Assembly (NCBI RefSeq): GCF_024330105.1
Contig: NZ_JANDHW010000016.1
Location: 1-52,599, forward strand
DNA: 52,599 nucleotides
Direction of reading: 5' to 3'
Origin: Coprobacter tertius
GTDB taxonomy: Bacteria > Bacteroidota > Bacteroidia > Bacteroidales > Coprobacteraceae
The notes beneath the pieces were generated by a model. The model had not been told where the DNA came from, ran no database searches, and was given only the letters and a program-made list of their open reading frames with translations. Of the stretch, positions 16,643 through 26,164 are shown in pieces. The stretch's first letter is position 1; the number at the start of each line of letters is the position of its first letter. Position numbers and translations under genes: made by a program.

Positions 16643-19600
16643 ATGTATCCTATGAAAATGAGAAAGATTGCTGTTTTTGCATTTATGCTTGCGGAATTGT
16701 ATGCCTATGGGCAAGAAGAAAATATAAGGTTGAACCTTCCCGATAAGATGCTGCCGAGTCCTGACGCGGCAAGTATAGCGAAATATCAAAATTATCCGGT
16801 AGATCATTGTACCGGCGTTCCCGATATTTCTATTCCGTTATATGAAATAGTATGTGGCGATTTGCGATTGCCTATTACGCTCAGTTATCATGCTTCCGGT
16901 TTACGGGTGCACGATATATCGGGATTGGTAGGATTAGGATGGAGTTTAAATGCCGAGCCTCAGATTACCCGTTCGGTGAATGTGATGCCCGATGAGAAAG
17001 GATATCTAATCAACGGAAACCTTTTCAGTAACGAGCCCGGTCTGGATTGTGCGTATTATAAGGATTTGGCTAATGGCAATAAAGAAGAGGAACCGGACGA
17101 TTTTTATTATCGGCTGGCCGATAAAAGCGGAAGTTTTATTATAAAAAGAGAGTTGGGTGCGAGCGCCGTACCTATGACCATTCCGTACGACCCGGTAAAA
17201 ATAGATCTCTCGGGATTTACGAATGAACATTATAATATGACGATACAAGATGAAAATGGAGTCTTGTATGAGTTCGGAGACAGTCCTTTACAGCGTTATG
17301 TGGCGGAGTTCAGGGAGATAACCGATATGAAAGGCGGCATGGCTACGACTTGCTGGAAGGCCAGCCGAATGATTAGCCCGCATACGTCGGATACGGTTTA
17401 TTTTCATTATCAGGAAGGTCAAAATACGCACCAGCGTTCTTTATACGATATGATAACGGTCGAAGACAGTATCGATCAGAGTACGGCATTCGGGGTTTTA
17501 GAATGTGCAACAGCCCATTATCCCTATGTTAAATACATGACAAGCGGATATGTAGCCGGTTATAATCTTCAAAAGGATGGAAGCTTACAGAGAAGCTGTG
17601 AAAACTCGTCGGCTTTCGATGTCGGTTACGAGTCGAATGTAACAGCGCATTATCCCGAAGAAATACGATTTAGGGGAGGGCGGGTCGTTTTTTCTCTTGA
17701 AAAAAGTGGAACCTCCCGGCCTACCTTACAATATATTACGGTGTACGATAATAATGGGAATCAAATACGTCGCATAAGATTGAATCATACGACTTTCCTA
17801 CCCGGAGGCAATGATCGGGACTACAAGCGCCGTCTCGATAGTGTGGAGTTTCTCGATGCCCGGGGTAATGTAATAGAGACTTATTCGTTCGATTACTGGG
17901 GCAATACCTTACCTTACGATTTAAGTACTAAGGATGTCGATTTCTGGGGATATTATAATGGTGAGGGTTTAACGTCTTCACAGAATGCCGTGAAGCGAAC
18001 CGCGATAAACTGTCAAGTGGAAGCACCCACTTTAGAAGATATTCAGGGAGTAATCGGAGATGCGGAAAGAGGCAGTAATGAAACCGCGATGAAATGCGGG
18101 GTATTGACAAAAATTACCTACCCGAGCGGCGGGTATACCTCTATTCATTATGAGGCCAACCGTTATCAAGATAAAACCGCATCAGGGGCTGATACGGTTC
18201 GTCTATGCGGAGGTTTGCGTGTAGAGCGTATCGTAAATGTGGGGTCGGATAATTTGGGGCATGCCAACCGGATTTATGTACGTCGTTATACATACGGAGT
18301 AAACGGCTGCGGTACGGGTTACGTGAAAAGTAAAATGGGGTTGAATGAATATATGAGCGAATGCCGTCATACTTATACGAATATGGATAACGGGCAACGG
18401 GTCTTTTTTACCCGGTTGCGGAGTTATATGTCTAATCCGGTAAACGATATTTTGTTTTCGGGAGGTTCCCCTATCATTTACGAACAGGTGCGGGAAGACG
18501 CGTATGATGATGCCGATACGGCCTCGATGGTTCGTAAGATATTCACCTACCGGCATCGGGATCCGCTCGAGGATCAAAGCGGCGATTTGTACATTCCGGA
18601 AACGAATATCCGTATCAATCCACGCAATCATTGGCGTGACGGCTTGTTGTTGAAAGAAGAAGAATATAAAACCGTTGTAAGCCGGAACGGAAATAATAGA
18701 GTCACGGTAGATTTTCGGTTAGAAAGGGAAATCGAACACACTTATGCTGAATATCATTCGGGTTTGGCCAGGGCGCGCCGTATATTCAATAAAGTATCTC
18801 CTTTTGGTCCGTCGAGCGATAAATTTAAATACTTTGTGAATGATTTTAGTCTGAAATTGTATAATATTGAGACCGGGATCATGCTTGAAACCAAAAAGGT
18901 AACTACTATACATGACGGGACGAAGAAAAATGTGACTACCGAAGTATATGATTATACGCATGCCGATCTTATTACACCTACTAAAGTGACCACGACATAC
19001 GGTGACGGAACGAAAATCGTAGATACCCGTACATATCTGACGTCGAATAGTTTGTTAGTCCCTAAGGTCGTCAGGGAAAAACTTTATGAAGGCAACCGCT
19101 TGAATATTTTGCTGAAGCGATTGTCTACCATTACCAGCCGTAGCGGTTGGTCTCGTACTTGGGAGGAGGAAAACCATACTTACGCAATGTTCTCCGATGG
19201 AGAAGCGCGGGAACAAAGTATCAGTCTGAAATCGAGGGATAAAGGATTCGATAAACTAAACATGGTGGAATATAATATCGATGGCCGTCCTCAATATATG
19301 ACGTTGAACGATCATCAGAAGGTATTTTATTTATGGGGATATCGTTCGCAATATGTGGTAGCCGAGATACAGGGTGTTACGGCTGAAGAGGTGAAAGCTA
19401 AAATAACACAGGCACAGATAGATGCGCTGGCTGGCAAGGATACCCTATTGCCACAGGATATAACGATGCTAAATAATTTGAGAAACTCATTGCCTCAATC
19501 TCGTATCGTAAGCCGTATTTATAAACCGTTGGTGGGTGTAAAAGAAGAAACGGCTCCCGACCAGACAAAATATGGTTACGAATATGACGCTTATTACCGT

Positions 19601-22600
19601 TTGTTGGCAAAATATCAGGTAAATCCTGTCGGAGGAGCGAAAGAAATACGGGAACATTACCGGTATTATATTCAGCCGGGAGGAAGTTATGTTGTTCGTT
19701 CGACTCCTTTCCAGATCGTAACATCTCCCTCGCAGGTAAACAGTAATAACAGTTTCGAAGAATACACGTACTTTGATCCTCTGGGACGTCCCGAAGAAAC
19801 GGTACAACGTAAAATGGGAGGTAATGGAGAAGACTTGATTACTTATACTACCCTCGATTATCGTGATCGGCCTTTACGTTCGTGGCTTACTTATGCCGGA
19901 AACCAGACAACGGGAGCGTTTGTAGCGGTAAATTTAGTCGAATCGGCTGCCCGATCGTTCTATAACGATACGGCCCCTTATCGGGAAACGGTTTATGAAA
20001 ATAGCAGTGATGGTCGTCCCGTAGAGGAAACGGGAGAAGGACAAGATTGGCGAAGCGGATCCTCGGGAAAGAAAGTGCGTTATGATTATTATCTGAATGA
20101 CGCCTCGGGGGATATGTCCTGTTACGACATGGCGTTGAAACGCGGCGGGGTGAATGTCGATATGACGAAAAAATATCCGGCAGGCAGTTTGTTTGTCACG
20201 AAGATAACCGACGAAGACGGACACGTTGTTTATGAGTTTCATAATGGACTGGGACAGAAGATACTCGAGAGGAAAATGAATGGCAGTGAGGCCAGTGATA
20301 CCTATTTCACTTATGAAAGACAGAATCGCCCCGAAGCGGTTTTACCTCCCGAGTCATCAGTTAAATATGCCGGAACGCAATTTGATTGTAGCATGGAGAA
20401 AGACATTCATTTATTCTCAGAACTCCCCGATTCTTTCCCTTATGGCTATCCGACCATGGTGCGAACACCGGGCTCAGAAACAAGTCTGCTGTATTATGAT
20501 AAATATTACCGTGTGATACAGGAACTTTTGCCCGATAACCGGTGTCTGTTTAAATTGTATGACGATCAGGACCGATTGGTCGTCGAAGGGGAGTGTGACG
20601 ATATCGTAAATGATTATGGACGGGATAAATCCGTCGAAACGAAGTATAATCCGTCGGATAACTGGGAAGGGACAGGATATTCGACCACCTTTAGCGGGAC
20701 GAATATAAAACTGCATAACGTCTATTATTACGATACCTATGATTATTTAGAACTTCCATCGATAACGGGAGTGCCCAACAGCTCCCTACTGTCTTACGAA
20801 AGTAAATCGGGGTACGGAGATCGTTATGCGACGAGTAACGGTCAGGGGGCGAAAGGACGATTGACGGGAGAAATCACGTATCGATTGGAAGTGTCTGCGA
20901 ATCAATATTCCCGTATCACTTCTCATTATTACGATTACCGGGGTAATGAAGTACAACGCCGCGAGATTTCCCCCCTGAGCCGTCAGTCCGATTATTATGC
21001 ATATGACTATCTGGGGCAGGTGACCCGTCACTACAGTTATCATTCCGGTTCGGGTATCACTTATATCGAGACCGAGGAGAATACGTACAATAGCCAGAAG
21101 CGTTTATCGAAGAGTAACTGTTTATGGGAAAATCAACGCACCAATACGAGCGGACAGGTAAGTATTTTTTATGATTACGACCGTTTGGGCCGGGTCAGCC
21201 GCAAACGTATCTCGGAGAACGGCACGCCGGTAGACACGATCGGTTACGATTATACGATCCGGGGTTGGGTACAAGGGATTAGGGGCCGTTATTTCAAAGA
21301 AAGGTTGGTTTACCAGGATGTGAACGACGCCTCGAGTTGCTTTAACGGGAATATCCGTCAGCAGATATTCCAAATCCTGAAACCGGGTTATGAGCAGGAA
21401 CACTTTTATTATGAATACGACGGATTGAACCGGTTGTATAATGCTTGGAGTTCGTTCTATGGACCGAATAAAGACGGCCAGTTTGGCGAGCAGTATGAAT
21501 TTGACCGGAACAGCAACATTACTCATTTGTATCGTTACTGGCCGCAACCGTCAGGAGGAGGAACGCAGCAAATCGATAACCTGTCGTTGAGTTATAATGC
21601 TCAGACGGGCTTGTTGTCGGGAATCAGCGAATCTATCGCTGATCAGACTCGTAACGGCCTTATCGAATATAAGCAGAATGGGAAAACGAGCCACGGTATC
21701 GGTTACGACAATAGCGGTCGGGAGATCTGGAACGAGGGAATGCAGGTAAGTTCGGTAAGTTATAATGTATTGAGTCTTCCCCGCCAGGTTCAGACGCGTC
21801 GGGGGGATATTACCGAATACGAATACAATGGCCGTGGCGAAAAGACGGGGGTAACCTACCGTACGGTAAAGACGAATATGACAGTCCCTTACGGGAGTGC
21901 GGTAACTCCTGCGGCCGGGACGACGACATCTACTTATATGTTCTACGAGGGTAATAAAGTCTATATGGGAGGAGGAGTCAACCTTCGTTTTGTCTATCAT
22001 GATGATTATTATTACGATGCCGAATCGGGCAAAAATTACTATTATTCGAAAAACCATTTGGGAAGTATCTGCGTTGTAACGGATAAAGAGGGAAACCTCC
22101 AACAGGCGAACCGGTATTATCCTTCCGGGCTGCCGATGAGTAACAGCGTGAACCCTGAATTTCAGACGAAGAAACTGAGCGGCAAGGAGTTCGATCAGAT
22201 GCATAACATGAATTTGTACGATCATGGCGCTCGAATGTATAACCCGGTATTGTTACGATGGACCACTCCGGACCCGTTGGCTTATAAATATCTCGGAATA
22301 AGTCCGTATATTTACTGCGCCGGAAATCCGGTCTGTCTTGTAGACTTAGATGGAAAAGAAGTTTGGGGTGGTTTCGACTTTTTTAGAGGGGTAGGTGATG
22401 CGATCGGGCGCAATATGAGCATGGGTAGCTGGAAGGGTAATCCCTCGACCGTTGCAAATGCAAGTGCTTATAACGGCGGCCAGTTAGTAGGAGATGTATT
22501 GAGCGCAATTGGAGGTGTAGGCGAAATGTTTATTGGAGGTGCAACTGCTATTGCCGGGGGAGCAATAACAGTGGGTTCTGCCGGAACAGCAAGTGTGGTA

Positions 22601-22993
22601 GGTGGTGGTGCTGCTGTTGCTGGGGCCGCTGTCGCAACACACGGTGCGACTATGATTAATAATGCTGTAAAAAGTGTAGTAAAAGGGGAAGGTAGAATAG
22701 ATGCAGCGAATGGTTCTGGAACATCTTCGAAATATGAAAATGTTACTAAGTCTTCAAGAGGAAAGAGTAGCACAACAAATATAAAGACAGATGTTACAAA
22801 AAAAGAATTTGGGAAAAATCTAGAAAATTCCGGGTATAAAAAAACGCTAAGTAAAGATGGTAAAGCTGATATTTATACAAAAGGAGATAAAAAATATTCT
22901 GTAAGAGATTATAATTCAAGCGACCATAATGGTCCTACAGCTGATTATGCAGAGAAAAATAAAGTGAAAAAAGAAATACGTTTAGAAAAATGA
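16643..22993 (+). CDS. RHS/YD-repeat polymorphic toxin protein
   Basis: A 2116-residue exported protein. The signal peptide ends near AYGQEE; starts at 16643 (ATG) or two codons later are equivalent. Residues about 35-110 form the Bacteroidota RHS head (NYPVDHCTGVPDISIPLYEI, LPITLSYHASGLRV, GLGWSLN). Many YD repeats follow (RLLAKYQVNP, DRLGRVSRKR, NGRGEKTGVTY), and the RHS core closes at about residues 1850-1905 (YDHGARMYNPVLLRWTTPDPLA, SPYIYCAGNP, DLDGK). In related proteins this core seals a shell and autocleaves. Beyond it come a Gly/Ala-rich hydrophobic pretoxin stretch (about 1925-2020) and an 85-residue tip rich in Lys with KKYSVRDYNSSDHNGPTADY. The tip looks like a small nuclease-type toxin but was not assigned to a family. 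The next gene overlaps by 4 bp and is the likely immunity gene. Base composition turns sharply A+T-rich after about 22700. Confidence 0.9.
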   Translation: MYPMKMRKIAVFAFMLAELYAYGQEENIRLNLPDKMLPSPDAASIAKYQNYPVDHCTGVPDISIPLYEIVCGDLRLPITLSYHASGLRVHDISGLVGLGWSLNAEPQITRSVNVMPDEKGYLINGNLFSNEPGLDCAYYKDLANGNKEEEPDDFYYRLADKSGSFIIKRELGASAVPMTIPYDPVKIDLSGFTNEHYNMTIQDENGVLYEFGDSPLQRYVAEFREITDMKGGMATTCWKASRMISPHTSDTVYFHYQEGQNTHQRSLYDMITVEDSIDQSTAFGVLECATAHYPYVKYMTSGYVAGYNLQKDGSLQRSCENSSAFDVGYESNVTAHYPEEIRFRGGRVVFSLEKSGTSRPTLQYITVYDNNGNQIRRIRLNHTTFLPGGNDRDYKRRLDSVEFLDARGNVIETYSFDYWGNTLPYDLSTKDVDFWGYYNGEGLTSSQNAVKRTAINCQVEAPTLEDIQGVIGDAERGSNETAMKCGVLTKITYPSGGYTSIHYEANRYQDKTASGADTVRLCGGLRVERIVNVGSDNLGHANRIYVRRYTYGVNGCGTGYVKSKMGLNEYMSECRHTYTNMDNGQRVFFTRLRSYMSNPVNDILFSGGSPIIYEQVREDAYDDADTASMVRKIFTYRHRDPLEDQSGDLYIPETNIRINPRNHWRDGLLLKEEEYKTVVSRNGNNRVTVDFRLEREIEHTYAEYHSGLARARRIFNKVSPFGPSSDKFKYFVNDFSLKLYNIETGIMLETKKVTTIHDGTKKNVTTEVYDYTHADLITPTKVTTTYGDGTKIVDTRTYLTSNSLLVPKVVREKLYEGNRLNILLKRLSTITSRSGWSRTWEEENHTYAMFSDGEAREQSISLKSRDKGFDKLNMVEYNIDGRPQYMTLNDHQKVFYLWGYRSQYVVAEIQGVTAEEVKAKITQAQIDALAGKDTLLPQDITMLNNLRNSLPQSRIVSRIYKPLVGVKEETAPDQTKYGYEYDAYYRLLAKYQVNPVGGAKEIREHYRYYIQPGGSYVVRSTPFQIVTSPSQVNSNNSFEEYTYFDPLGRPEETVQRKMGGNGEDLITYTTLDYRDRPLRSWLTYAGNQTTGAFVAVNLVESAARSFYNDTAPYRETVYENSSDGRPVEETGEGQDWRSGSSGKKVRYDYYLNDASGDMSCYDMALKRGGVNVDMTKKYPAGSLFVTKITDEDGHVVYEFHNGLGQKILERKMNGSEASDTYFTYERQNRPEAVLPPESSVKYAGTQFDCSMEKDIHLFSELPDSFPYGYPTMVRTPGSETSLLYYDKYYRVIQELLPDNRCLFKLYDDQDRLVVEGECDDIVNDYGRDKSVETKYNPSDNWEGTGYSTTFSGTNIKLHNVYYYDTYDYLELPSITGVPNSSLLSYESKSGYGDRYATSNGQGAKGRLTGEITYRLEVSANQYSRITSHYYDYRGNEVQRREISPLSRQSDYYAYDYLGQVTRHYSYHSGSGITYIETEENTYNSQKRLSKSNCLWENQRTNTSGQVSIFYDYDRLGRVSRKRISENGTPVDTIGYDYTIRGWVQGIRGRYFKERLVYQDVNDASSCFNGNIRQQIFQILKPGYEQEHFYYEYDGLNRLYNAWSSFYGPNKDGQFGEQYEFDRNSNITHLYRYWPQPSGGGTQQIDNLSLSYNAQTGLLSGISESIADQTRNGLIEYKQNGKTSHGIGYDNSGREIWNEGMQVSSVSYNVLSLPRQVQTRRGDITEYEYNGRGEKTGVTYRTVKTNMTVPYGSAVTPAAGTTTSTYMFYEGNKVYMGGGVNLRFVYHDDYYYDAESGKNYYYSKNHLGSICVVTDKEGNLQQANRYYPSGLPMSNSVNPEFQTKKLSGKEFDQMHNMNLYDHGARMYNPVLLRWTTPDPLAYKYLGISPYIYCAGNPVCLVDLDGKEVWGGFDFFRGVGDAIGRNMSMGSWKGNPSTVANASAYNGGQLVGDVLSAIGGVGEMFIGGATAIAGGAITVGSAGTASVVGGGAAVAGAAVATHGATMINNAVKSVVKGEGRIDAANGSGTSSKYENVTKSSRGKSSTTNIKTDVTKKEFGKNLENSGYKKTLSKDGKADIYTKGDKKYSVRDYNSSDHNGPTADYAEKNKVKKEIRLEK

Positions 22994-23616
22994 AAGTAGA
23001 TTTTATAGTTGATAAAGAAAGATTTGAAAAAGAGAGAATAAAAAAGAATAAGATATTCCAAGCGGATTTACTCTTACCTGACAACATGTTTAAGAGAGGA
23101 TTTGATGATTTTTTATTTTTTGAATCGATATTTTTATATCATGAAGATTTTTTTGAAGGAATGATAGAGTTTATAAAAAAATTAGGGAATAATTCTTTTA
23201 CATTCTATACTGTTTCTCCAAATCCCGAAAGTTATTTTTATTATTATTTTAAGAAATATAGTGTAGCTGTTATTCCTATAACAGCTACATCTGATGAATA
23301 TCAGGAGTTTATACATAGAGATCCGGGTGATAGTCCTGCCGATTCCATGTTTTCGAATGGGGAAACGGTGGTATTGTTTTCTGAAACTCCTGAATGGGGT
23401 ATAGTTGCATCGAAAGACTGGGAAATCGGAATAGTGGGTTTTAAAACGAAGAAAGTAAGGGAATTTTTTATAGAGTCTTTTAAAGAAGATGTCGGCTCGG
23501 ATAAAATGTTTGATACATTAGACTCCTATATACAACAGTTCGACAGTATGTTTCACATGACAGAAGAAGCGAAAAAACGGTGGTATAACTTACGGAAAAA
23601 TTATTTAGGATACTAA
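22990..23616 (+). CDS. Candidate immunity protein for the RHS C-terminal toxin
   Basis: A 208-residue, acidic and aromatic-rich protein without signal peptide or membrane segments, so cytoplasmic. Its ATG overlaps the RHS stop codon (ATGA), which implies translational coupling and is the usual place for the cognate immunity gene. No named immunity family was recognised. Visible segments include SPNPESYFYYYFKKYSVAV and FSETPEWGIVASKDWEIGIV. The A+T-rich composition matches the toxin tip, not the RHS core. Function is inferred from position only. Confidence 0.65.
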   Translation: MKVDFIVDKERFEKERIKKNKIFQADLLLPDNMFKRGFDDFLFFESIFLYHEDFFEGMIEFIKKLGNNSFTFYTVSPNPESYFYYYFKKYSVAVIPITATSDEYQEFIHRDPGDSPADSMFSNGETVVLFSETPEWGIVASKDWEIGIVGFKTKKVREFFIESFKEDVGSDKMFDTLDSYIQQFDSMFHMTEEAKKRWYNLRKNYLGY

Positions 23617-23696
23617 TAGTGTAAATAAATAATTTTGTATTGATACGATGGATAACACTAAATACGTATCTTTTTAACAATAACTATTTCTCTTTA

Positions 23697-23917
23697 TCCA
23701 TATTGTTTGAGAAATTCGATAAATGGGCGAATGGCATATCAACATCTTTTAATATCTTAAGTTTGGGGTAAGTATGGGTGCTGTAGCTTTCTCAGTAGCG
23801 TGTACTCCTGGAGTAGCCATAGGATTAGCTATAATAGGAGGATTATGGAGTGCGTCTCAATTAATATGGGGTAATGAAATAAATAAATTTATTGATAGTA
23901 ATTTTGGTTACAAATAA
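23697..23917 (+). pseudogene. Frameshifted remnant of an RHS C-terminal toxin module
   Basis: In one frame the DNA reads SILFEKFDKWANGISTSFNILSLG and then stops at 23769-23771. One frame over, it continues from 23774 as MGAVAFSVACTPGVAIGLAI, then GGLWSASQLIWGNEINKF and the end DSNFGYK before the stop at 23915-23917. Adding one G to the GGGG run at 23765-23768 joins both halves into a single Gly/Ala-rich hydrophobic segment typical of the last part of Bacteroidota RHS tips. There is no start codon or RHS core, so this is an orphan tip left by recombination. The following membrane protein gene may be its old immunity partner. Confidence 0.6.
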
Positions 23918-23928
23918 AAATTTGATTT

Positions 23929-24615
23929 ATGAAAAGAGAATTTGATATAAATATTTATTCCCGAGATATCTTTCTTATAATACAATTTATTATATATATA
24001 ATAATATTTATTGTATCATATATTTGTTTTTTATATGTAACAGGCGGGAAATTAATAGCTGTTATCTTTACTTTTTCATTTTTACTTTTAGGGTATTTTA
24101 AATTTCCTCGTCTCTATGGTAAAGCTATTATTAAAATTACATCAGAAAAGCGAAATTATAAAATAGAGTATATGCAACCGTATCGATTTGGAAAGATGAA
24201 ACCGATATTAGAATTTCATTTAAGAGATGTAGATTCATATAAATACGAATCGGGTTATGCATTTGATTTTTTTAAAATAAAATTCAAATCAGGCAAAGTT
24301 TTAAAACTTAATCAATGGTCTTTCGATAAAGATGATGATTTTAAGAAATTTATAAATAGTTTTAAATCAGATATAAAAAGTTATAATCAACTAAAAGGAA
24401 CAACTGAGCCTATAGAACGGCAAAAGTCTCTTTTAGAAAACCGTACATATTTAATTGTAATGGCAATTATGTTTTCTTTAATTATCATCGGGATAATAGT
24501 AGGATTAATACTAAAAGGAACGAGTAATAAAGGCGGTTTGATTATGGTTGGAGTCATCTTAGGTCCGATGATCTGGTCAATATCACAAATCATAAATGGA
24601 TTACGGCAGAAATGA
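23929..24615 (+). CDS. Four-helix membrane protein, possible immunity protein
   Basis: A 228-residue membrane protein with a hydrophobic pair at residues about 13-60 and a second pair at about 175-225. Between them lies a soluble beta-rich region of about 110 residues (YKIEYMQPYRFGKMKPILEF, KIKFKSGKVLKLNQWSFDKD) reminiscent of a bacterial PH-like fold. It starts 11 bp after the orphan toxin remnant. A membrane immunity protein beside a hydrophobic toxin tip would make sense for a pore-forming or membrane-acting toxin, but this is inference; no family was recognised. Confidence 0.6.
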   Translation: MKREFDINIYSRDIFLIIQFIIYIIIFIVSYICFLYVTGGKLIAVIFTFSFLLLGYFKFPRLYGKAIIKITSEKRNYKIEYMQPYRFGKMKPILEFHLRDVDSYKYESGYAFDFFKIKFKSGKVLKLNQWSFDKDDDFKKFINSFKSDIKSYNQLKGTTEPIERQKSLLENRTYLIVMAIMFSLIIIGIIVGLILKGTSNKGGLIMVGVILGPMIWSISQIINGLRQK

Positions 24616-24728
24616 ATTTGTGACAGATATATAAACAAAGAGATAGCTTAAAAAAGTATCAAGATAATTAAGGGAAAGATTTTTGATTATCAGGCGTTTA
24701 TTATTTATTTGTTGTAAAGGTGATTATT

Positions 24729-25247
24729 ATGAAAAAGACGTTGTTGTTGAATTTTTTTGTTTTATGTTTTGCCTCATTAGTTGGTGCACAAGAAAAATCT
24801 GGAGGTTTAACGAATGAATTAAACCGGATGATAAATGATGGAATTAAGTATAAATTATTGGAATATGAAAGTTGGGGATATAACACGTCATTGAGAAATT
24901 ATTATCTTTTAGAAGATGGATTATTACAAAATTTTGAGTTATCGGAATTTAACAAATCTCGAAATGTAACGATTTTGGAAAGACGTAAATTCCTCCAGAA
25001 AATAGAAGAAGGGACAGCTTTTCGATTAGTAGGAACAGAATTGAAAGGTGATACATTAAGTTTTCGATTAGTGATTGGTGGTGTAAGTAAAAAGAGGAGA
25101 TGGAGATATTTACATTTTGAAACTAATGGTGTTTTAAAATTATGTTATAAATATTCCTGTGAAGAAAAGAAATGGAATCTCGTAAGGGGCAATAATACCC
25201 ACTTTGAGATTGATATTGAAGAATTGAAACGCTATATAGATCGATAA
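24729..25247 (+). CDS. Hypothetical secreted protein in toxin-immunity tail
   Basis: A 172-residue protein with a clear signal peptide (MKKTLLLNFFVLCFASLVGA, cleavage before QEK). The ATG at 24729 is chosen over one three codons upstream because it starts the basic segment directly. The mature part is charged, with a beta-rich C-terminal half (FRLVGTELKGDTLSFRLVIG, WRYLHFETNGVLKLCY). No family was recognised. Its place among immunity remnants suggests a periplasmic immunity or accessory gene, which is a guess. Confidence 0.55.
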   Translation: MKKTLLLNFFVLCFASLVGAQEKSGGLTNELNRMINDGIKYKLLEYESWGYNTSLRNYYLLEDGLLQNFELSEFNKSRNVTILERRKFLQKIEEGTAFRLVGTELKGDTLSFRLVIGGVSKKRRWRYLHFETNGVLKLCYKYSCEEKKWNLVRGNNTHFEIDIEELKRYIDR

Positions 25248-25254
25248 ATAATCG

Positions 25255-25619
25255 ATGGAAATATAAACGAGTTATTACGATCGGTTGGTATATTATATCA
25301 GCTTTAAATTGTAAGGGGTAAACATTTTTTTTACAGAGGCAATGTAGGTATAGAAATATATTTTATAATTTATAAAGTTGCTGTTATAATAAATTATTCA
25401 GGAACAGAGCGTTATTTTCAGAATTATAATGATAGAGAAAATAAAATTGATGGTAATGAAAGAAAAATAAAAGATGGAATTTTATGGTTCGTAACGGATA
25501 GTTTTCAGAGTCGCCGTATAGAAGAAACTACCAATATATATCCATTTACATATATGGACAGATTAAATAATAATAAGCAGGATAGAACATTGATCGAAGA
25601 TATGAATATTCAGGAATAA
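25255..25619 (+). pseudogene. Degraded gene, probable immunity or accessory remnant
   Basis: An ATG at 25255 quickly goes out of frame. The next frame reads KYKRVITIGWYIISALNCKG and stops at 25319-25321. From 25308 another frame stays open for 103 codons without a start (FFYRGNVGIEIYFIIYKV, GTERYFQNYNDRENKIDGNE, DGILWFVTDSFQSRRIEETT) to the stop at 25617-25619. Two indels would join these into one protein of about 120 residues. No family was recognised. Confidence 0.5.
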
Positions 25620-25641
25620 TATAAACCTAAAAGTTATTGTA

Positions 25642-25968
25642 TTGATTTTAGTAATTCTTTTTATTACATCTTATACGGAAGGGAAGAATAAACAGGATGA
25701 GAGGACAAATATTGAAAAAATCGATTCGATATTTACAAAACATTTGAGTTCGATAGAAAATTATATAATAGCAGATACTGGAAAATATTGTATTAGTAAT
25801 AGTGAAGATAATGAATTTTTGTTTCTTGTTGGCTTTCTTACTGGTAGGGAATATGAATTTCAAACCCCAAGTTTTACCATGTTGATAATGCTGGATAGAT
25901 CGGAATTAGAAGAGATAAAAAAGTGGTATAAGGATAGCAGGAAACGGCTTAATTATGAAAAAATTTAA
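25642..25968 (+). CDS. Small hypothetical exported protein with doubtful start
   Basis: The frame encodes a hydrophobic N-terminal segment (NLKVIVLILVILFITSYTEG) followed by a charged domain ending EELEEIKKWYKDS-like. Only a TTG (25642) is available inside the signal segment. The frame is open back to 25606, where an ATA sits at the natural start position, so the start codon may have been lost by mutation. With that start the product would be about 120 residues. It lies 22 bp after the preceding remnant. No family was recognised; it could be functional with a rare start or a pseudogene. Confidence 0.4.
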   Translation: MILVILFITSYTEGKNKQDERTNIEKIDSIFTKHLSSIENYIIADTGKYCISNSEDNEFLFLVGFLTGREYEFQTPSFTMLIMLDRSELEEIKKWYKDSRKRLNYEKI

Positions 25969-26002
25969 GAAGTAGGCTTTTATAATTAAAATATAATAGT
26001 AG

Positions 26003-26164
26003 TATACCCGATATGAAGTAGTATTGTATGATCATATTTCATTCGATAACAACAGGCAAAAGTGGGTATGGGAGTATGCTGAATTTTATTTGTTTTACTT
26101 TGCATTTATCTATTTGCAGATAAAAAGAAATGGATGGGAATATACGGTAACAATGGATATATGA
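26003..26164 (+). pseudogene. Coding remnant without start codon
   Basis: A stop-to-stop frame of 53 codons reads like real protein (YEVVLYDHISFDNNRQKWVW, then FAFIYLQIKRNGWEYTVTMD) but has no start, and noncoding DNA lies on both sides. It resembles the other A+T-rich fragments of this tail and is probably a piece of a lost immunity or accessory gene. Confidence 0.4.

Noticed and set aside
16643-22993. RHS repeats as DNA-level tandem repeats or CRISPR-like array
   Set aside because: The YD repeats are protein-level and diverged; no exact regularly spaced DNA repeats were seen.
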